From NCBI RefSeq assembly GCF_025917005.1, contig NZ_CP078091.1, positions 62,001-126,000 on the forward strand: 64,000 nt of DNA, given 5' to 3'. This document shows, piece after piece, positions 30,662 through 39,923 of the stretch. Made by a program: the position numbers and the translations under genes. The DNA is from Porphyrobacter sp. ULC335 (lineage in GTDB: Bacteria; Pseudomonadota; Alphaproteobacteria; Sphingomonadales; Sphingomonadaceae). Numbering within the stretch: the first letter of the stretch is position 1; every line of letters starts with the position of its first letter. The notes below the pieces were generated by a model. It made no database searches, was not told the DNA's origin, and was given only the letters and a program-made list of their open reading frames with translations.

Positions 30662-31423
30662 TCAGGACCGCTGCCATTCGCGAACAATGGCGATGATTTT
30701 GGGCCCTGACAGCAGATAGCGGCGCCACAGGCGGCGCGGTTCGGTGGCGAGTCTGAAAGCCCATTCGAGGCGCGCGGCCTGCATCCACTTCGGCGCTCTG
30801 GCCTTGCGGCCAAGCAAAAACTCGATCGACGCGCCGATACAGAATGCGACACCGCGCACCCCCTCTACCGCCATCAGCCGGTGGGCGATGATCTCGCTTC
30901 TGGGCGCTCCAATGGCGAAGAGGATATAATGCCAATCTCCGCCCTTCAGAAATTCCTCGATCCGGGCGATTGCCGGCTCGTTGTCGAGAACACCCATCGG
31001 GGGAATGTGCTGCGACAAATCGACCTCGGGAAACCGCGCCCTCAGGTCGGCGAGCATGCTTTCATCCCCGCCGACAAGTGCGACTTTGCGCCCGTCAAGC
31101 CAGCCGCCCCTGAAGAGCATTTCGGTGAGATCGCTACCCGTGATTACGTTCAGTTGAACGCCGCGCAACCAGGCTAGGCCCTGCAAAACCCTGCTATCGC
31201 ATAGACGTAGCGTGGCAGATTGATATGCGCGGTCGAACCTTTGGGTTGTTTCGCTGGAGCTTTCGTTGCCCCGCAGCATTACGAAGTGATCGACGTTGGG
31301 GGTCACAACGAGGGACAAGCGGTCCTCGCGCGACAGGCGATCCAGCTCAGCCGCAACCTGCGCGTAAGTCGCGTTGACTAAATCGAATCCCAGGAAATTG
31401 GTGGTGCGCAAATCAGTCGGCAT
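30662..31423 (-). CDS. WecG/TagA/CpsF-family glycosyltransferase (GT26)
   Basis: 253 residues from ATG at 31423; a GTG at 31489 would add 22 residues and cannot be excluded. Conserved features are FLGFDLVNATYAQV at the N-terminus, VVTPNVDHFVM with the catalytic-region Asp, ATLRLCDSRVLQGLAWLRG, ITGSDLTEML and FAIGAPRSEIIAHR. GT26 enzymes transfer ManNAcA (WecG) or ManNAc (TagA) onto a lipid-linked acceptor. With WecB and WecC in the same locus, transfer of ManNAcA is the most economical inference. Confidence 0.93.
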   Translation of the reverse strand: MPTDLRTTNFLGFDLVNATYAQVAAELDRLSREDRLSLVVTPNVDHFVMLRGNESSSETTQRFDRAYQSATLRLCDSRVLQGLAWLRGVQLNVITGSDLTEMLFRGGWLDGRKVALVGGDESMLADLRARFPEVDLSQHIPPMGVLDNEPAIARIEEFLKGGDWHYILFAIGAPRSEIIAHRLMAVEGVRGVAFCIGASIEFLLGRKARAPKWMQAARLEWAFRLATEPRRLWRRYLLSGPKIIAIVREWQRS

Positions 31424-31524
31424 GCAAGCACCGGGGGGCCCTTTGATAACGCGGTTCCTGTATCTCGCGGCCCCGGAAAACTCAGACACCGGCCGCTGCG
31501 TTTCTGATGATCAAATAGGCGCCG

Positions 31525-31546
31525 CTTGTCGACAAGTTTTGTCGAC
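31525..31546. promoter_or_regulatory. Palindrome and direct repeat upstream of the WecG-like gene
   Basis: CTTGTCGACAAG (31525-31536) is a perfect 12-bp palindrome, and TTGTCGAC recurs at 31539-31546, 13 bp after its first copy at 31526. It lies about 100 bp upstream of the WecG-like start in a 257-bp gap (31424-31680) that holds no recognisable gene. A DNA-binding protein site is plausible; the protein is unknown. Confidence 0.4.
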
Positions 31547-31680
31547 TCGTCTCATTTTGGGGAGAGCGCGCCACAAAGCGCGCGTTACGCGGTTAGGTGG
31601 AATTCAACCGGGGAGGTCCACTCGCGGATATAGTCGCAACCCACCGCGCGATCGGGCGCAAACCTGAACGCGCAGGAACG

Positions 31681-32670
31681 TTAGTTGGTGTTTTGCCCAT
31701 ACCCTTTGAGCCAATGGCTGCGACTGCCCCAAAGTTCGAACCATGCGTCATTCTTCGGCCCGCCCTTGCCGATCACTTGCATCAATCTGCTCTTGATCAC
31801 GTGGTTAAACGACCACAGCTGAAGGAGCAAAAGTCCAAGCCAGCGGGTCGCGGGGCTCCAGTGATCGTGGACCAGCGTCGCCCGCGCCTGCATCAGCTGG
31901 AGCAGCTTGCGCGCCAGTTGGGGGGTGGAGGCGCCGACCAGATGCATGATCTGGGCGTCGGGCGTAATCATCGGGCGGTATCCCGCCTTGGCCGCCCTCA
32001 GGCAAAGATCCGCCTCTTCCCCGTACATGAAGTATTTGGCCTGAAACCCGTCCAGCTTGCGCCACAAGGCGGTCGGGATCAGCAGAAAGCAGCCGACCAC
32101 GATATCGACCTGACGGACGCTGTCGCGCTTCCAACCTCCGATGCCTTCGGGGTTGAAAATCGGGCTCGCCGGGAATGCGGCGGCAAGGCCGAATGCGTTG
32201 CAGATCAGGCTCCAGATTGTGATCTTGTTCCAGCACGAAGCGGGGTTGAGCGACCCATCGGGGAACACAGTGCGCCCACCGACGATCCCTGCGCGGGGAT
32301 TGGCCTTGGCGAAGTCCAGCAAGGCCGCGATGGCATTGGGATAGGTTTCGGTATCCGGATTGAGCAGCAGCATCCATTCGCTGCGTACCATTTCCGATGC
32401 CCGATTATTGGCGACCGCGAATCCGAGATTATCGGGGCAGCGCACCAGTTCGACCTGGGGAAATGCTGCAGCGATCGCATCCGCGGAATCGTCAGCGGAT
32501 GCGTTGTCCCAGACGATTACCCGCATCCGCACATCGCCTGCATTCTCGTAAAGCGTCTCAAGCGCACGAAGCGTAAGTGCCCTGGTATTGTAGCTGACGA
32601 CAATGATCGTAAGCTCTTCGTCGAGCTCATTCTGCTGCGTAACGAAGTCCATCGTAAGATCGCCTAACAT
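31681..32670 (-). CDS. Glycosyltransferase family 2 (rhamnosyltransferase-like)
   Basis: 329 residues from ATG at 32670 with GAAGAAG upstream; a second ATG at 32652 is also possible. Motifs: LTIIVVSYNTRALTLRALETLYE, VIVWDNASADDSAD, NLGFAVANNRAS and LLLNPDTETYPNAIAAL, followed by MYGEEADLCLRAAKAGYRP. This NNRG/NPD pattern is typical of WbbL/RfbF-like transferases, many of which use dTDP-rhamnose, and dTDP-rhamnose genes are present at 43-46 kb. Donor assignment remains inference. It is divergent from the spike module. Confidence 0.88.
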   Translation of the reverse strand: MLGDLTMDFVTQQNELDEELTIIVVSYNTRALTLRALETLYENAGDVRMRVIVWDNASADDSADAIAAAFPQVELVRCPDNLGFAVANNRASEMVRSEWMLLLNPDTETYPNAIAALLDFAKANPRAGIVGGRTVFPDGSLNPASCWNKITIWSLICNAFGLAAAFPASPIFNPEGIGGWKRDSVRQVDIVVGCFLLIPTALWRKLDGFQAKYFMYGEEADLCLRAAKAGYRPMITPDAQIMHLVGASTPQLARKLLQLMQARATLVHDHWSPATRWLGLLLLQLWSFNHVIKSRLMQVIGKGGPKNDAWFELWGSRSHWLKGYGQNTN

Positions 32671-32825
32671 TTACTTCTTCATCTTCCCGAGGGGTGAACC
32701 GCGCGACCGGAATTGCAGACATGAAGACTGCCTTGCCCTTCTTGATTGAAGGAGATTTTTGATTTTCCTACTCGAAAATCAACAAATACCGAAACGCCTC
32801 CATTTGACCCTGCGAGGAGTTTCAC

Positions 32826-33095
32826 ATGTCATTCGACACCTTCGGCACAGCCCTTGATAGCCTCATTGCTCCTGCCCGCAATTGTTTTTCGATCACCCCG
32901 CACGATGTCGCGACTGTCCCCTCGCTGCCCAAAGCCATCTATGTCGGCACCGGCGGCAACATTGCCCTTCGGGCAGTCGACAGCGCCCAGGACGTGACGT
33001 TCATGAACGTCACTGGCGGCACCATCCTGGACGTGCGGGCAATGCATATCCGGGCGACCGGCACCACCGCCAGCAACATGATCGGCCTGGCCTGA
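32826..33095 (+). CDS. Phage/GTA-type head-spike base protein (RcGTA Rcc01079/GhsA-like)
   Basis: 89 residues, ATG preceded by GAGGAG. The order of motifs, PARNCFSITPHD, then LPKAIYVGTGGNIALR, then VTFMNVTGGTILDVRAMHIRATGTTASNMIGL, is that of small spike-base proteins of Rhodobacter gene transfer agent and related siphophages (family named after RCAP_Rcc01079). The product should be a compact all-beta protein that attaches a fibre to a capsid or tail. Its stop overlaps the next start (TGATG). No other phage structural gene is in the window, which makes its presence within a capsule locus striking. Recognition is from recalled family sequence style. Confidence 0.78.
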   Translation: MSFDTFGTALDSLIAPARNCFSITPHDVATVPSLPKAIYVGTGGNIALRAVDSAQDVTFMNVTGGTILDVRAMHIRATGTTASNMIGLA

Positions 33096-35554
33096 TGGCG
33101 CGCTTCGGTTTCGGCTATGGTCGTGCACCACGCCAGCGCAAGGTCGATGACGGCGCATCCTTGGCAAGCCAGGTCAGTCGGTCGGGGGTTACCTTCACCT
33201 TCGGATCGCCGCGACCCGCAGGCCAGTATGCAAACGGCGACTGGTGGGTCTTGGGACCGGTTACGATCACGGCGATCAGTCCGGCAAGTACCTTGCACAA
33301 TGGCACGAGCGGCTTGCTCACCGGCTCTGGCAACACCACCCCGCCCTATACCGGACGCGTGGTGCACGGGACGATGATAAATCCCGGCAATCGCAGCTTT
33401 GCGTCCGGCGGCAACCTTGCCAACAACAGCACGAATACGCTGCAGGGCTGGGACAGCCTCGGGTTGGGCGGATTGCCTTCGCCGGTTTACAGCGCTCCGA
33501 GCAACGTCGATCCCGGCGCGACCGGTACGGCGCTGGCCGTGACCAGCGGAAGCGTAGTCAAGTTCGTCTCGCGCCTCACCGATCTGCCGATCAACAACCG
33601 CCCTGCCGGCAATGACATGGTGGTGCTCACCGTTGTCAGCGATGTTCCGGCGCCTGACGCAATCAGGCCGGGCGTTTCAAGGCAGAGCAAGGCAACGCAA
33701 GTTCGCGCCTCCGATTTCGATGTGTCAGTCTTCAAGAACTTCGCGCCGACGGCCAACACTCCCACCTACGGTCAGGCGATCAGTTGGGTGTCCCGGTATC
33801 ACGAAACTTCGATGCCGGACTCGATCAACAACACCCGCACCAAGGGGATCAACAACCACCCCGAATACGGGCGCGACATCGCCCGGAACCTGCACAGCGC
33901 ACTGCTGTGCCTGCACCTGTCGAGCTTTACCGCCACCCAGAAACGCGAGATTCTCACCGCGCTGGCAGCAATCGCTGATGATCTGGTCAGCCGCGCCGAG
34001 GAAGGTTCGATCACCTTGGGTGCAGGGGGTGGCAACAGCTGGAAGGTCCCGATCATCGTCGTCTGTGCCGCAGCCCTGGGTACCCGGGCCCCGGCATCAT
34101 GGCTGGCGCAGCTGGCTCCGGACAAACGCTCCATCTGGGCCGAGAACAGCCAGATTTTCCGGGTAAGCGGCTACGACATCGCCTTGCCCCGCTTCACCGC
34201 GGACGGACGGCCACGCAGCGCATACACGCAGCAGATGATCGGCAGCGCGGAATGGGGCGAACAGCAGATGACAGCGCCGCAGAACAGCGGGTCGAACTGG
34301 GATGCCCTGTACCGCGACATCGTCAACTATTCACTGATCGGGGGCACCTTGGCGGTGGAGCTGACAACCGGTGCAAAGGCGCTTTGGGACTACCCGGAGT
34401 TCTGGCTGTACATGGACACGGTCTACGGACGGCGCACGGAAGGCGGGGCGGGCAATACCGTTCTTCCCTTCGTTCAGGAGATGCTGACCGCATATCGTGT
34501 GCCCAAATTGGCGGCACCGGCGATCGTTGAGGCTGGTGTGAAGAACGCCGCTGTCTGGATCAGGTTCGACCAGGCTCTCAACGAAAGCGTTTCCCCGCCC
34601 GCAGCCGCCGACTTTGTCGTAAAGGTCAACGGCGCGCCCGTGACCGTGAGCAACGCAAGCGTGTGGCGGCAGAATGCTGGCCTTACGCTGGCTGCCGCGG
34701 TGACGGGCAACGATACGGTGACGGTCAGCTATACCAGCGGCACCAACAAGCTGCGGAGCGTCGACAATGTCAATGTCGCCAGCTTTGTCGACCGAGCGTC
34801 CAGCAACGCGACCGATCGGGTGGGCGGGCCGAACCCGGCTTATCCGGTCGTCCGCTTCACCCCGGGCGTCCGCCGGACAATCGGCGGCACCCGGCGACTG
34901 GCCGAGGCGAACAGCGCTGTCTGCACGGCCGCGTTACTGAAGTTCCGGTTCCCCGCGCTGCCTTCTGCTGCCACCCGCATTTTCGGCTTCACTGCAGGAG
35001 CGCCTGCCCTCAGCCTGTTCCTCAACGCGAACGGGTCCATCGAGATGCGGTTGCTGAACGGGTCCGCAGCGATTGTCACCAGGCCGACAACGCCGGCCCT
35101 TTTGCCCAACACGGAATATGACATCTTGTGGAGCGTCGATCTGTCGCGAGCCACCGCCGCAATCGGGCATGACTGCTATATCAACGGGCAGCCGCAGACC
35201 CTCACCAATTTCAGCTGGGTGGTTGGCGGTTCGATCGGGTGGACAAATGTGGGCGATTACCAGTGGAACCACAACAACAACGCCACCTTCGATATGGGCG
35301 CATTCTGGCTGGATACGAGTGCCCGCCTCGATTTGAGCAACGCCGCGAACCGGGCGAAGTTCACCAATGTGATCACCGGCGACCTCGCCATCCTGACGCT
35401 CGGCAACGGGGTTACCGGCAGTCGGCCGACCCTGTTCCATGTGGGTGACGCCGAGCAATGGAACGAAAGTTCCGGGATAAACCGTGGGACTGGAAACAGG
35501 TTCTTTGTCACCGAAGGGACTGTGGCCCAGGTGAGCGGCAGCAAGTGGGTGTAA
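33095..35554 (+). CDS. Spike fibre-like protein (RcGTA GhsB-like) with SwmB-like and LamG-like C-terminal domains
   Basis: 819 residues; the ATG at 33095 overlaps the spike-base stop. The N-terminal region is Gly/Asn/Ser-rich and beta-like (about 1-210). A helical region at about 230-480 (containing NNHPEYGRDIARNLHSALLCLHL and AAIADDLVSRAEEG) recalls alpha-toroid carbohydrate-active folds. Around residues 485-570 an IRFDQALNES...VSYTSGTNKL stretch resembles the SwmB repeat, and the last 230 residues look like a concanavalin/LamG sandwich (FGFTAGAPALSLFLNANG). In Rhodobacter, GhsB fibres bind host capsule. No signal peptide is seen. A polysaccharide-degrading function is the main alternative. 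Confidence 0.7.
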   Translation: MARFGFGYGRAPRQRKVDDGASLASQVSRSGVTFTFGSPRPAGQYANGDWWVLGPVTITAISPASTLHNGTSGLLTGSGNTTPPYTGRVVHGTMINPGNRSFASGGNLANNSTNTLQGWDSLGLGGLPSPVYSAPSNVDPGATGTALAVTSGSVVKFVSRLTDLPINNRPAGNDMVVLTVVSDVPAPDAIRPGVSRQSKATQVRASDFDVSVFKNFAPTANTPTYGQAISWVSRYHETSMPDSINNTRTKGINNHPEYGRDIARNLHSALLCLHLSSFTATQKREILTALAAIADDLVSRAEEGSITLGAGGGNSWKVPIIVVCAAALGTRAPASWLAQLAPDKRSIWAENSQIFRVSGYDIALPRFTADGRPRSAYTQQMIGSAEWGEQQMTAPQNSGSNWDALYRDIVNYSLIGGTLAVELTTGAKALWDYPEFWLYMDTVYGRRTEGGAGNTVLPFVQEMLTAYRVPKLAAPAIVEAGVKNAAVWIRFDQALNESVSPPAAADFVVKVNGAPVTVSNASVWRQNAGLTLAAAVTGNDTVTVSYTSGTNKLRSVDNVNVASFVDRASSNATDRVGGPNPAYPVVRFTPGVRRTIGGTRRLAEANSAVCTAALLKFRFPALPSAATRIFGFTAGAPALSLFLNANGSIEMRLLNGSAAIVTRPTTPALLPNTEYDILWSVDLSRATAAIGHDCYINGQPQTLTNFSWVVGGSIGWTNVGDYQWNHNNNATFDMGAFWLDTSARLDLSNAANRAKFTNVITGDLAILTLGNGVTGSRPTLFHVGDAEQWNESSGINRGTGNRFFVTEGTVAQVSGSKWV

Positions 35555-35574
35555 TGCTTCGCCGGAGCGGCGGG

Positions 35575-36975
35575 TCAGGCCTTATGGAAGCCCTGCGGTG
35601 GAGGCGCGAAAAGGCTGCTCCGGGTCTGCATCATCCGTATTTGCGTCTGCACCTTGAGTTCGCCTTTGCCCCATTCCACCATTGACGCAAGCAGCGCGAC
35701 CATGGTCATGAAGACCAGACCCGTCGAACCGAAGTAGTTCACCGTCTGCCCCACGATCACATAAACGAACATGGTGATATTGAGACCCAGCATGAGCGTG
35801 CGGTCTCTCGGAGTGAGGCTTGGCATGATCGTCCCGAGTTTGATCATGCCATAGATAATGCCCGCGAGAAAAATCACAGGCACGATCAATCCGTGGCGCA
35901 TGGCAAGAAGAAGGAAATGTGCATCGACGCTATCGCCCGCCATCCAGCTGAGCCGGTCCCATTGCTGGTAGCCGATCCCGAACCAGGGATTTCTGACAAC
36001 GCTGGCGGAACCATACTCCCAGATAAGGGTCCGGTATTCGGCGGTGGCCGGCGTCAGCGTCATTCGGGCGAGCACCGGCACAATGCCATTCTTTGTGCTC
36101 ACGTGGACAGCACCAGCCAGCAGCACAAGCATCGAGACCAGAGTCCACCATGAGATCTTCGGGAAGTAGGGCTTCACGTGGTTCACCGCGATCGCGGCGA
36201 TGGACATCATAAGTCCCAGAAAGGCCGCGGAACTCAGCGAGAAGAAGCCTGTGAAAGCGATGGCGATGCCAAAGAAGTAGGGCCACGATCGCAACCCGCT
36301 GAAATAGTAGAGCGGCAGGAAGCCCACCATCACGGCACCCGCAAGGATGGGGTGCGGGAACGGCCCGTAAGCCCGCAGCATGCCAATGCGATACTCGTGC
36401 TCGAGGAACAGGGCGCCAGTCGCTTCGCCCCCCGCGAAGGACTCGATATTGCCGAAGATCGATTGGAACATGGGCCGTAACAGGAGCTGTCCGGAGAGGC
36501 TCTCGACCGCCAGACTGCCTCCTGCGAACATCAGCCCGGGCAAGCACAGGATCAGGAAATATCGCAGCTCATCAGGCGCCCTGATGCACGCCCGCGCGAT
36601 CATGTAGATCACGACAGTATCGGTCACGATCCCCGCACCGCGGATGATCCCGGATCCAAACCCGTAAATCGTCATGAACGAGAGCATGATCCAGAAGCCC
36701 ATGATCATCACGACGATATCGATGGGCGAGACCGAGCCTCGTCGATTGTTCAGGATCATCCGCAAGGCTGGCACAGCCATCAGCAGCAGCGCTTGGCGGT
36801 ACGACGGCAGGTTGACGCCGAAGACGTTGATTTCCACCTCGGGCGGCAGAAGCAGGAACGAATAAAAGACCACAAGCAGCGGGATAAGCGCGGTCGGCCG
36901 GCGGCTTTGGACCGCAGGCGCTTGCCACTGGGCCTGGTGCGGCGGAGCAGCCATATGTGGTGCGGGCAGGGGCAT
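35575..36975 (-). CDS. O-antigen polymerase/ligase-like membrane protein (Wzy candidate)
   Basis: 466 residues from ATG at 36975; GTG at 36987 is an alternative. About ten to twelve hydrophobic helices are visible, with a long periplasmic loop near 300-370 containing EYRTLIWEYGSASVVRNPWFGIGYQQW, the Wzy_C/O-antigen-ligase signature in which conserved Arg and Gly-rich turns lie. In Wzx/Wzy loci this enzyme polymerises lipid-linked repeat units at the periplasmic face. It is next to the flippase gene on the same strand. Polymerase is favoured over ligase because of context. Confidence 0.85.
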   Translation of the reverse strand: MPLPAPHMAAPPHQAQWQAPAVQSRRPTALIPLLVVFYSFLLLPPEVEINVFGVNLPSYRQALLLMAVPALRMILNNRRGSVSPIDIVVMIMGFWIMLSFMTIYGFGSGIIRGAGIVTDTVVIYMIARACIRAPDELRYFLILCLPGLMFAGGSLAVESLSGQLLLRPMFQSIFGNIESFAGGEATGALFLEHEYRIGMLRAYGPFPHPILAGAVMVGFLPLYYFSGLRSWPYFFGIAIAFTGFFSLSSAAFLGLMMSIAAIAVNHVKPYFPKISWWTLVSMLVLLAGAVHVSTKNGIVPVLARMTLTPATAEYRTLIWEYGSASVVRNPWFGIGYQQWDRLSWMAGDSVDAHFLLLAMRHGLIVPVIFLAGIIYGMIKLGTIMPSLTPRDRTLMLGLNITMFVYVIVGQTVNYFGSTGLVFMTMVALLASMVEWGKGELKVQTQIRMMQTRSSLFAPPPQGFHKA

Positions 36976-37091
36976 CACGTTTTCCACACGCTAGACAGGG
37001 GGCCTGACAGGGCGTGACCAAGCGGACCGGGGGCCTCTGGTAGGCCAGAGATCACCTGCGTTCAAGCCCGCAGCGGCCAGCGCTGGCACGG

Positions 37092-38531
37092 TTACCGCCC
37101 GATCCGCTGGTTGATCCAGCTGCGCGCTTCTTCGGGCATATGAAACCACGTGATCACCAGCAACGCCGAGCATAGCACGCTCGCTCCGATGATCCCCGCA
37201 AGCCAATCCTGCATCCATGGGGCAGCCGCCATCGCCGCAGCGATCAGCACTGCCGGGCCAGCAATCCGGGTCATGACGCCTGCATCGACAAAGCGAGCCT
37301 TGTGGAACAGCGCGGCACAATCGAGGATCACACGCAGGGTGAAGGCTAGCGCCACGCCATAAAGCCCGAAAAACACGCCGAAAACATACAGCATTGCGCC
37401 GTAGACCGGCAGTTCCAGCACATGCAGCAGCGCAGTGTAGCGCGAGTTTCCGCGCGCCTGGATCAGCGCATAGGGCACGTTGGCAAGCGCATTCACCCAC
37501 ACGCCGATGATCGTGATCTGTCCGACCAGAATGGAGCGAGGATCAAGCCCCTCTCCCAGCCACAGTCGCAGCAGCGGCGCGGCGAGGCAGATGAGACCGA
37601 TGACAATGAAACCGTACAGCTGACCGATCAGCACGACCGAAGCCTTGCCCAGTCTTGCCGCCTCGGCGTCGTCTTGCGAGGCAAGGCGCGGGAATAGCGC
37701 CTGCACAATCGCCATCGGGAACATCACGGTGCGGGCCGCGATCTGGACTGGTACGGAATAGGCAACCACTGCTGCGGCCCCGAGCACGGCGCCAATCACG
37801 ACACGGTCCGCCATCGTCATCAGCGGGCCGACGATCGCAGTCACCATGATCCAGCTTCCGAAAGAAAAGAGCCGCCGCAACTGCGCGCGCGACGGGTTGA
37901 CCGGCTGGTGGCGCAGGAACACCGCGATCATGCTCGCCACGACCGGTATCAGGCCAATTGCCCTGCCGGCGAGCGAGGCTGCCAGCAGCCAGCTGAAATC
38001 CACCGAGTGCACACCAGCGACAACCAGCGGCAAGACCAGTGACAGCAGGTTGCCGATCGTCGTTCCAATGGAGACCACCCCGAACCGTTCGACGCCGACC
38101 AGCGCTCCGGAGGTCACGCCGGTCAGCATGATGACGGGCACGCACAGGGCGAACAGCCATACCGACGACAGCACCTCGCCCCGCAAGGCCGGCTCTGCAT
38201 CGAAAAATGATCTGAAGAATATCTCGGCGACGAAATAGACCACGATGCCGCCAATAAGCGAAATGACCGCGGCCCCCGCCAATGCCGACCACACCACACC
38301 GGCACGATCTTGGGCGGAGGCATCGGGCATGGACGAAAGGCGCTGGGTTATCGCGCGCCCCAGCCCGAAATCCGCTTGACCGAAGTAGCCGAGCAGCACG
38401 AGCGCCAGGAGCAAGGCGCCATAGCGTTCGGTGCCGACGATCGAGAGATAGAACGGCACGGTCGCAATGCTGACGGCCACCCCGGTGAGGGTCGGCATCA
38501 GGTTCAGGACAGAGTTTCTGGCGAGCGCCAT
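37092..38531 (-). CDS. Polysaccharide flippase (Wzx/MOP superfamily)
   Basis: 479 residues from ATG at 38531; TTG two codons upstream is less likely. About twelve to fourteen membrane helices begin with NSVLNLMPTLTGVAVSIATVPFYL, then YGALLLALVLLGYFGQADFGLGRAITQRLS, typical of the MurJ/Wzx MOP fold. It should flip undecaprenyl-linked repeat units to the periplasm. It lies upstream of the Wzy-like gene on the same strand with a 116-bp gap. Confidence 0.92.
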   Translation of the reverse strand: MALARNSVLNLMPTLTGVAVSIATVPFYLSIVGTERYGALLLALVLLGYFGQADFGLGRAITQRLSSMPDASAQDRAGVVWSALAGAAVISLIGGIVVYFVAEIFFRSFFDAEPALRGEVLSSVWLFALCVPVIMLTGVTSGALVGVERFGVVSIGTTIGNLLSLVLPLVVAGVHSVDFSWLLAASLAGRAIGLIPVVASMIAVFLRHQPVNPSRAQLRRLFSFGSWIMVTAIVGPLMTMADRVVIGAVLGAAAVVAYSVPVQIAARTVMFPMAIVQALFPRLASQDDAEAARLGKASVVLIGQLYGFIVIGLICLAAPLLRLWLGEGLDPRSILVGQITIIGVWVNALANVPYALIQARGNSRYTALLHVLELPVYGAMLYVFGVFFGLYGVALAFTLRVILDCAALFHKARFVDAGVMTRIAGPAVLIAAAMAAAPWMQDWLAGIIGASVLCSALLVITWFHMPEEARSWINQRIGR

Positions 38532-38828
38532 CAGCAACCCGCTCGCACGGGTCCGATCACCGTTTCGCCGACTGCAGATATCCGCTCGAGGGGGAGACGA
38601 AGGCGGGCCATCGCCCTTGCGCTCGCGTTCACTAGGGTCCGCCTCAATATCGCTGTATCAAACCACTTGCCGACCGCTATTGCCTGTGCGAGATGCGTTG
38701 CGCAACCGGTAAAAGCCCCGCGGCAAATCGCCGCAGAAAAGGCTCAGCCCGCGTTGCATTCGCCTCTCTCCTCTGGGTCGCCGCCAGAGAATACCCGTCT
38801 TTTGCGCCAGATTTTTTCAGGAAACGAC
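38532..38828. other. Divergent intergenic region, no gene recognised
   Basis: 297 bp between the divergent flippase and methyltransferase genes. Both must have promoters here. No RNA gene, clear inverted repeat or good -35/-10 pair was recognised; the frames that remain open are unlike neighbouring proteins. Confidence 0.6.
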
Positions 38829-39848
38829 ATGGACGGTCCAGCAAGCCACAATGAGCTTGTCGAGCCCGCTTGGGATGACGGCCTGGAGAACTGTTCGAAC
38901 TGCCTGTTTTGCGGCGGTGAGCAGAGCCATCAAGACGTGGTTGACGTGCGGGACGTGTTCTTTGCGGCTGATGAAGGCCGGTTTGATTTCCTGCGTTGTG
39001 ACAATTGTGGTTCGCTCTGGCTAGGCAAGCGTCCCTTCGGACAGCGACTGCTGGACGCTTATGCCAACTACTACACCCATGGCTCTGAAGCGGGCGAGAA
39101 TGGCGAGATGTCCGGTCTGCGGCGCTGGATCAGAGCATCCTATCTTCGCAGCCGGCTGCTGAAGGCCCCAGGCTTTACGGACCGGATCGTGGCGCGCGGC
39201 GTGATGCTTGCCGGGTACGATACGTCCGGGCTCGACAAGAGCCTGCGCTTTGCTCCGGCAGCACCTGCGCGGATCCTCGATTACGGCTGCGGCAGCGGCT
39301 TCTATCTCCTGCAGCTCAAGGAGATGGATTACGAGCTGCACGGCGCCGAGTATGATCCACACCTTCTCGGACAGCTGGCGAGATCAGGGATCGCGATCCA
39401 TGATGTCGCTGCTTTGACCGATGATCATTGGGACGCGACATTCGATCACATCACCTTATCGCATGTGCTGGAACACGTGCCCGACCCGGTGGCTTTGCTG
39501 GGCCGTCTGTCCCGATGGCTGAAGCCGGGCGGTAGCTTGTATGTCGAGTTGCCGAACGCCGATGCGACGGGACTTGCGATTTTCGGCCGTTACTGGCGGG
39601 GGCTTGAGGCACCACGGCATTTCGCGCTGCCCAGCCAGAAAGCTCTGGTCGCGGCTTTTGCACGCGCCGGCCTGAAGATCGAGCGTCAGCATATTGACCC
39701 GGCAGCGCGCCCGTGGCTCTGGAACAAGTCCCTTTCGGCCAGCCCTGACAATCAGCATCAAGCAATGCGGCAGGGCATGGCTGATGCGCCGCCTGAGACC
39801 GAAACCAATGCAGAGCTCCTGACGTTCGTGGCACGAAAGCCTGCGTGA
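38829..39848 (+). CDS. Class I SAM-dependent methyltransferase with N-terminal zinc-ribbon-like segment
   Basis: 339 residues from ATG at 38829. Cysteine pairs in CSNCLFCGG and CDNCGS (about residues 19-62) suggest a zinc-binding segment, as in C-methyltransferases acting on sugars. The SAM site ARILDYGCGSGFYLLQL is near 145 and the Methyltransf_23-type region LSHVLEHVPDPVALLGRLSRWLKPGG near 215. In capsule loci such enzymes methylate sugar residues or cap the chain; the target is unknown. It is followed by a second methyltransferase after 75 bp. Confidence 0.88.
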   Translation: MDGPASHNELVEPAWDDGLENCSNCLFCGGEQSHQDVVDVRDVFFAADEGRFDFLRCDNCGSLWLGKRPFGQRLLDAYANYYTHGSEAGENGEMSGLRRWIRASYLRSRLLKAPGFTDRIVARGVMLAGYDTSGLDKSLRFAPAAPARILDYGCGSGFYLLQLKEMDYELHGAEYDPHLLGQLARSGIAIHDVAALTDDHWDATFDHITLSHVLEHVPDPVALLGRLSRWLKPGGSLYVELPNADATGLAIFGRYWRGLEAPRHFALPSQKALVAAFARAGLKIERQHIDPAARPWLWNKSLSASPDNQHQAMRQGMADAPPETETNAELLTFVARKPA

Positions 39849-39923
39849 TTTCGGCCACAATGCTTTTGAACCATCAAATATGCCCATTTCGCGCGCCGCC
39901 CGGTCGCTGGAGAACTTGGAAAA

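Noticed and set aside
32826..35554. Intact prophage
   Set aside because: Only two spike-like genes are present; no capsid, terminase, portal, integrase or attachment site was seen.
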